Source: Candidatus Omnitrophota bacterium | GTDB taxonomy: Bacteria > Omnitrophota > Gorgyraeia > JAUYCX01 | Direction: 5' to 3' | NCBI GenBank assembly: GCA_030692045.1 | Contig: JAUYCX010000065.1 | Location: forward strand, 1-32,434 | DNA length: 32,434 bases | In this document: positions 6,665 through 13,165 of the stretch, piece by piece | Layout: each line of letters begins with the position of its first letter | Position numbering within the stretch: the first letter of the stretch is position 1 | Translations under genes and position numbers: made by a program | Notes under the pieces: generated by a model | What the model was told of the DNA's origin: nothing | What the model saw: the letters and a program-made list of their open reading frames with translations, nothing else | The model's database searches: none

Positions 6665-6680
6665 CTTAACAGATGTTAAG
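6665..6680. promoter_or_regulatory. Operator-like palindrome
   Basis: CTTAACA-GA-TGTTAAG is a perfect 7+7 palindrome at the predicted transcription start, with AT-rich near-palindromes on both sides. It is a likely site for autoregulation by the winged-helix nucleotidyltransferase encoded next. Confidence 0.55.
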
Positions 6681-6703
6681 TTAACCAAACATAGGCCTCA
6701 ATA

Positions 6704-7348
6704 ATGGCTATAGAAAATAGTTTAGATAGCGTACTAAATACTAAAACCAAGGTAAAGATTATACGGCTATTTATCTCTCGAACTAATGAGTTTCACACCT
6801 CTGGCAGGGAGATTGCAAAATCAATTAAGGTATCGCCACCCGCCGCACACGCCGCTTTAAAAAAGCTCTACAATCAGGGAATTCTCAAATTAGAGATTAT
6901 CGGTAAACAACACATCTATAGCCTCAATGATAAAAATCGCTTAGTAAGAGATATTTTAAAGCCAAGTTTTAAAAAAGAGATTTCTCTCAAGGATGATATT
7001 AAGCGTTTTATAGCTAAGAAAATTAAAAAAGAAAAATTGGCCAGAGATATTATTTCCATAATATTATATGGCAGCCTACAGTGCCACCAAACCACTGATA
7101 CTAGCGACGTAGATATCGCTGTTATTACCAAGGATAAAATAAAAGCGAAGAAGGTTGAGGATGCATTTATAGAAAATATCGCTGTGCAATTTCATGAATA
7201 TTTTGGGTTTCATTTAGATGTGTATGTAAAATCGAAAGAGGAATTTTTAAGCAGGATAAAGAGGCGCTTATCACCGGTTTCATCTTTAGCTAAATCGTAT
7301 TCTGTAATTTATGGAAAAGACCTCATAGAATTAAAAACAATCCAATGA
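6704..7348 (+). CDS. Winged-HTH / minimal nucleotidyltransferase fusion
   Basis: A 214-residue protein with an N-terminal winged helix-turn-helix (about residues 8-75, with REIAKSIKVSPPAAHAALKK as the HTH) and a C-terminal MNT-type nucleotidyltransferase (from about 110). The catalytic signature is GS at 123-124 followed by DVD at 135-137. MNT proteins paired with HEPN proteins act as antitoxins; in the characterised MntA-HepT pair the MNT AMPylates the toxin. The HTH suggests it also represses its own operon, and a matching palindrome overlaps the predicted promoter. It overlaps the HEPN gene by four bases (ATGA). Confidence 0.85.
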   Translation: MAIENSLDSVLNTKTKVKIIRLFISRTNEFHTSGREIAKSIKVSPPAAHAALKKLYNQGILKLEIIGKQHIYSLNDKNRLVRDILKPSFKKEISLKDDIKRFIAKKIKKEKLARDIISIILYGSLQCHQTTDTSDVDIAVITKDKIKAKKVEDAFIENIAVQFHEYFGFHLDVYVKSKEEFLSRIKRRLSPVSSLAKSYSVIYGKDLIELKTIQ

Positions 7349-7749
7349 CAAGCAAAGAGATAAAAATAAAACAGGAAGATAAAAGCGCTAGCATCGATTA
7401 TTTAAATAAGGCAAAGGATAATTACCGGCAGATGTTATTGGCATTGGAAAACGGTAATTTTAATGCCACTGCCACATTAGCCATCCAGTGTGCTATCTCT
7501 TCGGCTGATTGCCTATGTGTATTCGAGAAGGGGATTCGTTCAATATCAAGAGACCATTTTGATGCCTGCGACATCATCGATTCTATTACTATCCCTGAGG
7601 CGAAAGTGAAGGCAAAGACTCTAAGAAAGATTATTGCCAAGAAAAATATGGTTCAATATGAAAGACGCAATATTTTTCATTCTGAGGCAGAGGAATTAGT
7701 AAAATTGACAGATAGATTCTATCATTGGGTAAAGTCAATAGTTTCTTAA
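7345..7749 (+). CDS. HEPN-domain protein, partner of HTH-MNT
   Basis: A 134-residue all-helical protein of the HEPN superfamily, many members of which are toxin RNases. The helical face ATATLAIQCAISSADCL (about residues 41-57) matches the first conserved helices, and ERRNIFH at 106-112 supplies an R-x4-H motif (Arg107, His112), the catalytic signature of HEPN ribonucleases. It follows the antitoxin-like MNT with a four-base overlap, so both are made from one message. Of the four HEPN proteins here this is the only one with a clear R-x4-H. Confidence 0.8.
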   Translation: MTSKEIKIKQEDKSASIDYLNKAKDNYRQMLLALENGNFNATATLAIQCAISSADCLCVFEKGIRSISRDHFDACDIIDSITIPEAKVKAKTLRKIIAKKNMVQYERRNIFHSEAEELVKLTDRFYHWVKSIVS

Positions 7750-7807
7750 ATGTGAGGTAATTCGTTTAAAATTGGTGGTCATTAGCGCTTAAAATAAGGA
7801 ATAAAAA

Positions 7808-7846
7808 ATGCCCCTAAATCCCTTTGCGATAGCGAACGAGAAGTAG
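7808..7846 (+). repeat. Short copy of HK1 5' end (copy 2), possible leader peptide
   Basis: Encodes MPLNPFAIANEK and a stop. The first 23 bases match the kinase start at 10330 apart from one base. The stop lies 7 bases before the next MNT start. Confidence 0.8.
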
Positions 7847-7853
7847 GAAAAAG

Positions 7854-8183
7854 ATGGTGGCCGATAAAGATGTAAAAAATACAATCTTAACTATAGTAGA
7901 GAAGATAAAAAAAGAATACCAGCCAGAAAAGATTATACTCTTTGGGTCTTATGCTTGGGGGAATTCCTCAAAAGATAGCGACATAGACCTATTTATAATC
8001 AAAAAGACTAATGAGCGCCATATAGATAGATGGCTAAAGGTAAGAAAAATTGTCTATCAAGAAAATCTTAGGATTCCATTTGAGCCATTAGTTTATACTC
8101 CGGAAGAAGTGCAAATACGGCTACAGATAGGAGATAGTTTTATCAAGCAAATATTAAATAAGGGAGAGGTGCTTTATGGCTAA
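7854..8183 (+). CDS. Minimal nucleotidyltransferase (MntA-like)
   Basis: A 109-residue single-domain MNT with the signature LFGSYAWG (Gly31, Ser32) and DSDIDLFII (Asp43, Asp45), the metal-binding aspartates of the polymerase-beta superfamily. The length is typical of antitoxin MNTs. Its stop overlaps the HEPN start (8 bases), so the pair is coupled. The start follows GGAAAAAG with modest ribosome-binding potential; translation may instead be coupled to the short leader ending 7 bases upstream. Confidence 0.85.
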   Translation: MVADKDVKNTILTIVEKIKKEYQPEKIILFGSYAWGNSSKDSDIDLFIIKKTNERHIDRWLKVRKIVYQENLRIPFEPLVYTPEEVQIRLQIGDSFIKQILNKGEVLYG

Positions 8184-8562
8184 AGAAGAGGCAAAGGAGT
8201 GGTTTAAGCGAGCAGAAAAAGATATCGAAGAAGCCGAGTTTCTTTTTAACAATAACCGCCCATTAGAAAATGTCGGTCTATTTATTCAACAGGCAGTTGA
8301 GAAATATCTTAAAGGTTTCCTGATTTATCATGGTTGGGAACTAAGAAAAATCCATGATTTAATAAGCCTTTTAGGTGATGTAATAGAAATTGATAAGGAA
8401 TTTGAGAAATTCTCTGATGCGCTTCAAGTAATTACTAAATACTACTTAGATAGCCGCTATCCCTTAGGATATTCCTTAGAATACACTAAAGAAGATATTA
8501 GGGAATCAATAACTTCAGCCAAAGCAATTATTAGTTTGATAAAAAAAAAATTATCACCGTAA
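8176..8562 (+). CDS. HEPN-domain protein, second pair
   Basis: A 128-residue HEPN protein: EWFKRAEKDIEEAEFLF at the N-terminus, the conserved FIQQAVEKYLKGFLIYHG helix (about residues 36-53), RKIHDLISLL and the late YYLDSRYP. This is the HEPN subfamily usually paired with MNT proteins. The canonical R-x4-6-H ribonuclease motif is not visible; this subfamily has a conserved KxHDL and RYP instead. It is preceded by and overlapped with its MNT partner. Toxic activity is unproven. Confidence 0.82.
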   Translation: MAKEEAKEWFKRAEKDIEEAEFLFNNNRPLENVGLFIQQAVEKYLKGFLIYHGWELRKIHDLISLLGDVIEIDKEFEKFSDALQVITKYYLDSRYPLGYSLEYTKEDIRESITSAKAIISLIKKKLSP

Positions 8563-8604
8563 TCATTTTTTAATCACCGTAATCACTGTACAAAGAAAGA
8601 AAAA

Positions 8605-8646
8605 ATGCCCCTAAATCCCTTTGCAGTGTCGAATTTGCATTGGTAG
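8605..8646 (+). repeat. Short copy of HK1 5' end (copy 3), leader peptide
   Basis: Encodes MPLNPFAVSNLHW and a stop. The first 11 residues are identical to the start of the kinase at 10330. The TAG stop is part of the TAGGAGG Shine-Dalgarno of the MNT gene that starts at 8656, so leader translation should affect MNT initiation. Confidence 0.85.
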
Positions 8647-8655
8647 GAGGAACAG

Positions 8656-9012
8656 ATGAACGCATTAGCTCTGCAGAGAAGAAATATTTTAAATAAAGAG
8701 TTAAAACGTATTGTGGATATAATTATTAAAAAATATTCTCCCCAGAAGATTATTCTTTTTGGCTCTTTGGCAAGTGGCAATGTTCATGAGTGGAGTGATA
8801 TTGATTTGGTAATTATAAAAGAAACTCGCGAGATATTTATTGATCGCCTTCACAGGGTTCACTTGATGGCTTATCCGCAAGTAGGTGTTAATTTTATCGT
8901 CTATACGCCTCAGGAGGTCAGGGTATTTGAAGAACAGAATCATTATTTTTTTGTAGAAGAAATTTTAAGGAAAGGAAAGGTTATTTATGAAAGAGATAAA
9001 CAATTGGTTTAA
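8656..9012 (+). CDS. Minimal nucleotidyltransferase, third pair
   Basis: A 118-residue MNT. The active-site signature is LFGSLASG (Gly36, Ser37) with WSDIDLVII (Asp48, Asp50). The first 52 residues are identical to the MNT at 9518 except for one position (Val20/Ala20), while the following 55 residues differ strongly until the shared C-terminal YERDKQLV. Shine-Dalgarno TAGGAGG is excellent. The 3' end overlaps its HEPN partner by 26 bases in another frame. Likely antitoxin-type partner of the HEPN; in characterised systems the MNT modifies the HEPN protein. Confidence 0.85.
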   Translation: MNALALQRRNILNKELKRIVDIIIKKYSPQKIILFGSLASGNVHEWSDIDLVIIKETREIFIDRLHRVHLMAYPQVGVNFIVYTPQEVRVFEEQNHYFFVEEILRKGKVIYERDKQLV

Positions 9013-9379
9013 ATTTGCTTATGAGGACCTTACAATGGCAAAGGCGGCCCTAAAACAGAAAGTATACAATCAGGTCTGTTTTCATAGTCAACAGGGCGTA
9101 GAAAAAATGTTGAAAGGATTTTTAAGAAGCAAAAAACAATTTATACCAAAGACTCACTTCTTAGATGAACTGTTAAAACTTTGTATAGATATAGAACCTC
9201 AATTTAAAACATTGAAAGAAAAATGTTCTATTTTGGATGATTATTATATTCCTACTAGATATCCTGAAGCATTGCCGGGTATGTTACCTAATGGATTTCC
9301 TACAGAAAAACATGCATTAGAGGCATTATCTTTTTTAAAAAAGATAATGAAATTTGTAAAAGCAAAGTTAAAGAAATGA
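8987..9379 (+). CDS. HEPN-domain protein, third pair
   Basis: A 130-residue HEPN protein: MKEINNWFKFAYEDLTMAKAA start, FHSQQGVEKMLKGFL helix (about residues 32-46), PKTHFLDELL and the late YYIPTRYPEALPG. It is homologous to the HEPN at 9849; the first 10 and last 14 residues are almost identical while the middle is diverged. No R-x4-6-H motif is evident. The start is inside its partner gene (26-base overlap), which implies strict co-expression. Confidence 0.82.
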   Translation: MKEINNWFKFAYEDLTMAKAALKQKVYNQVCFHSQQGVEKMLKGFLRSKKQFIPKTHFLDELLKLCIDIEPQFKTLKEKCSILDDYYIPTRYPEALPGMLPNGFPTEKHALEALSFLKKIMKFVKAKLKK

Positions 9380-9408
9380 GTTTATTGAAGAAATTTGAGA
9401 AATAATGT

Positions 9409-9440
9409 TCGATGCTCGATGTTTGATTCTTGATACTCGT
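9409..9440. repeat. TCGATGCTCGA word repeat (unit A end)
   Basis: Degenerate tandem of TCGATGCTCGATGTTTGAT and TGATACTCGT words between the HEPN stop and the next HK1-like start. Same position and almost the same sequence as 10271-10302. Confidence 0.8.
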
Positions 9441-9466
9441 AAGAGATAAAATAATGAGAGAGAAAA

Positions 9467-9508
9467 ATGCCCCTAAATCCCTTTGCAGTGTCGAATTTGC
9501 ATTGGTAG
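9467..9508 (+). repeat. Short copy of HK1 5' end (copy 4), leader peptide
   Basis: Same 13-codon leader as copy 3 (MPLNPFAVSNLHW, stop) with the stop merged into the TAGGAGG before the MNT at 9518. Confidence 0.85.
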
Positions 9509-9517
9509 GAGGAACAG

Positions 9518-9874
9518 ATGAACGCATTAGCTCTGCAGAGAAGAAATATTTTAAATAAAGAGTTAAAACGCATTGCGGATATAATTATTAAAAAATATTC
9601 TCCCCAGAAGATTATTCTTTTTGGCTCTTTGGCAAGTGGCAATGTTCATGAGTGGAGTGATATTGATTTGGTTGTGATTAAGGATACTCAAACACGATTT
9701 TTGGATAGAACAGAGGAATTGCTTCTTCTAAGCAGGCCACGGGTCGGTATAAATATTGTGGTTTATACTCCCTATGAAGCAAAAAAGATGATAGAAGAAA
9801 ATCGTTATTTTTTTGTTGATGAAATCTTAAAAAAAGGAATGGTGCTTTATGAAAGAGATAAACAATTGGTTTAA
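9518..9874 (+). CDS. Minimal nucleotidyltransferase, fourth pair
   Basis: A 118-residue MNT whose N-terminal half, including Gly36-Ser37 and Asp48/Asp50, is essentially the same as that of the third pair, and whose C-terminal half is different. Same TAGGAGG ribosome binding site and same 26-base overlap with the HEPN gene. The mosaic pattern suggests that the catalytic half is kept uniform while the half likely to contact the HEPN partner varies, which is inference. Confidence 0.85.
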   Translation: MNALALQRRNILNKELKRIADIIIKKYSPQKIILFGSLASGNVHEWSDIDLVVIKDTQTRFLDRTEELLLLSRPRVGINIVVYTPYEAKKMIEENRYFFVDEILKKGMVLYERDKQLV

Positions 9875-10241
9875 ATTCGCTAAAGATGATTTAAAAGTAG
9901 CTGAACTTATCTTAAAAGAAGAAATATTTAATCAAGTATGTTTTCATTCTCAGCAAGTTGTAGAGAAGGTATTAAAGGGGTATCTCTCGGTTGAGCATAA
10001 AATTATTCCCAAGATTCATTCTTTGAACGATTTATTGAATTTGTGCATTGAGATAAATAAAGACTTTTCTAATTTAATTGAGATGTGTTTTAAATTGGAT
10101 AAGTATTATATTCCTGTGCGTTATCCCGATGCTCTACCGGGAATTCTTCCCGAAGGTCTTCCGCAAGAAAAAGACGCCATAGAAGCAATTTCATTCGCTA
10201 AAAAGATAATGAGATTTGTAAAAGCAAAGTTAAAGAAATGA
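9849..10241 (+). CDS. HEPN-domain protein, fourth pair
   Basis: A 130-residue HEPN protein with the same frame of motifs as the third (MKEINNWFKFA start, FHSQQVVEKVLKGYL, PKIHSLNDLL, YYIPVRYPDALPG) and the same tail (RFVKAKLKK), but a diverged middle. No R-x4-6-H motif is evident. It ends 88 bases before HK1, with a word repeat between. Confidence 0.82.
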   Translation: MKEINNWFKFAKDDLKVAELILKEEIFNQVCFHSQQVVEKVLKGYLSVEHKIIPKIHSLNDLLNLCIEINKDFSNLIEMCFKLDKYYIPVRYPDALPGILPEGLPQEKDAIEAISFAKKIMRFVKAKLKK

Positions 10242-10270
10242 GTTTATTGAAGAAATTTGAGAAATAATGT

Positions 10271-10302
10271 TCGATGCTCGATGCTTGATTCTCGATACTC
10301 GT
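10271..10302. repeat. TCGATGCTCGA word repeat before HK1
   Basis: Its reverse complement matches 11701-11732, inside HK1, at 30 of 32 positions, so the two form opposed arms around most of the kinase gene. Confidence 0.85.
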
Positions 10303-10329
10303 AAGAGATAAAATAATGAGAGAGAAAAA

Positions 10330-11949
10330 ATGCCCCTAAATCCTTTTGCAGTGTCGAATTTATTGACCGATGTTATCTTCCCTATTACGGTAACACTTGT
10401 CTTAAGATATAGTGGTAGAGAAAAGATTCACCATAAATTTGTATTATTTTACATGACTGTTGTCATTTGGGCATTCGGTTTATTTATGGCAAGTATATCA
10501 AAATATTCTTCTGAAGCTTTATTATGGTGGAAAATTGCTCATATAGGTGGTTTATTTGTCAGTGTTACTTTTTTGCAGTTTGTTTGTGTATTATGTAACG
10601 TTCATCATCCTTTTGTTATTTTTCTCGGTTATCTTAATGGTATTTTATGGCAAATATTGTCCTTTTTAAATCTTACAGATTTGACTACGGTTCATTTCAT
10701 GAATTCCTTTTATATTCTAAGACCAATCAGCTATAAATATATAACTTCATTCTCTATTTGGTTAATTCCGATGGCATTTGGATTTTTTGAAATACTTAGA
10801 TGTCACAGAACATCAGTGGGGAATTTTAAAAATCAATTAGTTTACATTTTTGTTGGAATGTTTTTTGGTTTTTTTGGAAGTATGTGGTTGATTTTAGCAA
10901 TATTGGGTGTAGAAATTTACCCATATGGGAATTTTGGCTTGCCATTATCTGGTTTATTTTTTTCGTACGCCATTCTTAAACACCAACTTATGGATATAAA
11001 TATTGTCATCAAAAAAGGCTTAGTTTATTCTGTTTTAGTAGCTTTCGTTACTTCTGGCTATCTCATATTTGTTATTACCATCGGCAGAATTTTTCAAGGC
11101 TTAGTAGGCTACCAGTCATTTTTCGTAAACCTTTTTGCCATTTTTGCAATTGCCCTTTTATTCAATCCTTTACGAAACCGAATCCAGTCCTTTCTGGATA
11201 AGCGTTTTTTTAAAGGCACTTTAGAGAGTTTATCTAAAGAAAAAGAGCGCCTCCAACATGAGCTTTTTCAAACTGAAAAATTAGCTTATGTTGGCGGCTT
11301 AGCCAGTTCCATTGTCCATGAAATTAAAAATCCCTTAACCGCCATTAAAACCTTCTTAGCATATCTGCCGCAGAAATATCAGGAGCCGGATTTTAAAGCA
11401 AAATTTGAAAACCTTATCCCCCAGGAAATTAAAAGAATTGAAAATGTAGTAAATCAATTATTAGGCATTGCCAAACCGCAACAGCCTACCTTTAAACCAG
11501 TAAATATCGTTAATATCATTGATTCCACTCTCTCATTATTAGAAAATAACCTTAAATTAAAAGGCATTAATGTTAAAAAAGATTATCAGGCTGGCGAAGC
11601 CACAATTAATGGCGACGAAGAACAACTTCGCCAGGTCTTTTTAAACCTCTTTTTAAACTCTATTCAGGCGATGAATGAGGGTGGAGTCCTTTCGATTTCT
11701 ACGAGTATCGAGCATCGAGCATCGAGCATCGAGAAATCTGTGCTAATCTGTGTTAAAGACAATGGTTGTGGAATTAGCCAAGAAAACCTCAACAAACTCT
11801 TCACACCCTTTTTCACTACCAAAAAAGAAGGTGTTGGTTTAGGACTTGCGATTACACAAGAAATTATAAAACAACATAAAGGCGAGATTTCTGTAGAGAG
11901 TAACATAGGAGAAGGAACTAACTTTATCATAGAGTTATCTCTAGGATAG
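10330..11949 (+). CDS. 7TM sensor histidine kinase (HK1)
   Basis: A 539-residue membrane histidine kinase. Residues 1-285 hold seven or so hydrophobic segments (histidine-kinase N-terminal 7TM type), then a short coiled linker, a HisKA domain with the phospho-acceptor His330 in VHEIKNPLTAIK, and a HATPase domain with the N box (NLFLNSIQAM, about 439-448), DNGCGIS (477-483), FTPFFTTKKEGVGLGLAI and the C-terminal GTNFIIEL. Residues 458-475 are encoded by two word repeats (CGAGCATCGAGCATCGAG and AATCTGTGCTAATCTGTG) without breaking the frame. Its 5' end has been copied four times upstream in front of MNT/HEPN modules. The N-terminal half is much more AT-rich than the kinase half. No receiver gene adjoins; candidates lie at 16601 and 18607. 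Confidence 0.92.
   Translation: MPLNPFAVSNLLTDVIFPITVTLVLRYSGREKIHHKFVLFYMTVVIWAFGLFMASISKYSSEALLWWKIAHIGGLFVSVTFLQFVCVLCNVHHPFVIFLGYLNGILWQILSFLNLTDLTTVHFMNSFYILRPISYKYITSFSIWLIPMAFGFFEILRCHRTSVGNFKNQLVYIFVGMFFGFFGSMWLILAILGVEIYPYGNFGLPLSGLFFSYAILKHQLMDINIVIKKGLVYSVLVAFVTSGYLIFVITIGRIFQGLVGYQSFFVNLFAIFAIALLFNPLRNRIQSFLDKRFFKGTLESLSKEKERLQHELFQTEKLAYVGGLASSIVHEIKNPLTAIKTFLAYLPQKYQEPDFKAKFENLIPQEIKRIENVVNQLLGIAKPQQPTFKPVNIVNIIDSTLSLLENNLKLKGINVKKDYQAGEATINGDEEQLRQVFLNLFLNSIQAMNEGGVLSISTSIEHRASSIEKSVLICVKDNGCGISQENLNKLFTPFFTTKKEGVGLGLAITQEIIKQHKGEISVESNIGEGTNFIIELSLG
11701..11757. repeat. In-frame word repeats inside HK1
   Basis: 11701-11733 is the TCGATGCTCGA family in reverse orientation (encoding SIEHRASSIE), followed by AATCTGTGCTAATCTGTGTT at 11735-11754. 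They fall in a loop between the N box and the DNGCGI motif. The identical second 20-mer is at 16346-16365 in HK2. Confidence 0.85.
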
Positions 11950-11979
11950 AACTATTGAGATTAGATAAGTAAAATATTT

Positions 11980-13152
11980 ATGGTTAGCAGAGATAGAGAA
12001 TTTATAAACCTTCTTTTTACAGAAAAATATTATAAAATTTATAATTTACATATTTTATATATTTTAAATTTACTTTTTTTTATTCTACATAATCTAAAAA
12101 TTGTTAACTATTTAGAATTTGATTTTATATCCGCCGAAGATTTAATGGTACATTTTAACTTTCACATCCAATCAAAATATTCAATTGTCTGGATGATAAA
12201 CTTTTTAGAAGAGATGGGTTATTTAGAAAGCAAAGAACAAAATGACACAGCTTATTTCAGAATAAAAAAAGATATTCCTTATGATGGTAATTATGATGAG
12301 TTAGCTAAACAAATCTTAGAATTAGATAAGAATTGGTATCCTTCCATTGAACTAATGAAGAATATTGCTTTGGAATATGAATTTTTTTTAAAAGGCAAAA
12401 AAAATGCCTTAGAAATATTATTTAAAGGAGAAAATGCGAATTTATGGAATGAATATTTTAATAATACTTTTAGCGGATACGCTGTTTTTAATATTTTTGG
12501 AGCTTATGGGGTGTCGAAGTGGTTTTTAGAAACAAATGGTAAAAAATTTTTAGAATTAGGTGGCGGCACTGCAGGTGCTACAGTTAAACTTTTTGAGTTG
12601 TTTAAAGAAAAAAACTTAATGGATAAAATTGAAGAATATATTTTTTCAGATATATCTCCAATCTTTTTAAGAATAGGCAATAAATTAATTATGGAAAAAT
12701 TTCCTGATTTCGACAGGGTAACACTGAAAAAAATAGATTTCAATAAGTCATTATGTGAACAAAAAAATGAAGTTGAAAGTATTGATGTTGTTTACGCTGT
12801 TAATGCATTGCATGTTTCGCAAGATTTATTATTTTCTTTAAAAGAAATCTACAGTATTCTTAAAAAGAGAGGGGTTCTAATTATTTCTGAATTAGTAAGA
12901 CCTACAGAAAGATACGCATTAAGTCAAGAATTCATATTTAATTTACTAGAGAATTATTATAATGTTAAACTGGATACGTATTTAAGACCAAGCCATGGCT
13001 TCCTCACGCCAGCATGCTGGAAGAAAAATTTTGAGGCTGCAGGATTTAATAATATAGAGTTTATTACTAACACTAAAAGTAATTTTGAGGGTTTTCCCCT
13101 AAATGCAACTGCACCAGTTTTCGCTTTGATTATGAAGGGACAAAAGGGATGA
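11980..13152 (+). CDS. SAM-dependent methyltransferase, PKS-associated type
   Basis: A 390-residue class I methyltransferase. The N-terminal 100 residues look like a winged-helix dimerisation domain (AEDLMVHFNFHIQSKYSIVW..FLEEMGYL). The SAM-binding motif is FLELGGGTAGATVKLFEL (residues 190-207); YIFSDISPIFL at 220-230 and VVYAVNALHVSQDL are the motif II and III regions. The combination LELGGGTAG plus FSDISP is characteristic of methyltransferase domains of polyketide synthases, so substrate is likely a beta-ketoacyl or related thioester (inference). It lies 13 bases before a ketosynthase gene. Both are distinctly AT-rich and stand between two histidine kinases, which suggests acquisition as a unit. 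Start has little ribosome-binding sequence. Confidence 0.85.
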   Translation: MVSRDREFINLLFTEKYYKIYNLHILYILNLLFFILHNLKIVNYLEFDFISAEDLMVHFNFHIQSKYSIVWMINFLEEMGYLESKEQNDTAYFRIKKDIPYDGNYDELAKQILELDKNWYPSIELMKNIALEYEFFLKGKKNALEILFKGENANLWNEYFNNTFSGYAVFNIFGAYGVSKWFLETNGKKFLELGGGTAGATVKLFELFKEKNLMDKIEEYIFSDISPIFLRIGNKLIMEKFPDFDRVTLKKIDFNKSLCEQKNEVESIDVVYAVNALHVSQDLLFSLKEIYSILKKRGVLIISELVRPTERYALSQEFIFNLLENYYNVKLDTYLRPSHGFLTPACWKKNFEAAGFNNIEFITNTKSNFEGFPLNATAPVFALIMKGQKG

Positions 13153-13165
13153 TTGGCAAAATATT

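Larger units (their letters stand above)
8605..9466 (+). repeat. Tandem module unit A (862 bp)
   Basis: Begins with the HK1-like start codon at 8605 and ends before the next copy at 9467. The first 206 bases match unit B with two visible differences (204/206). The middle is diverged, a 32-base block at the MNT/HEPN junction is identical, and the last HEPN codons plus the tail up to the TCGATGCTCGA words are again nearly identical. Confidence 0.85.
9467..10329 (+). repeat. Tandem module unit B (863 bp)
   Basis: Second copy of the unit starting at 8605, ending immediately before the true kinase start. Conserved edges and a diverged interior; see unit A. Confidence 0.85.

Noticed and set aside
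8176-10241. Canonical R-x4-6-H ribonuclease motif in HEPN proteins 2-4
   Set aside because: Not visible; only the first HEPN (7345) has R-x4-H. RNase activity of the others should not be assumed.
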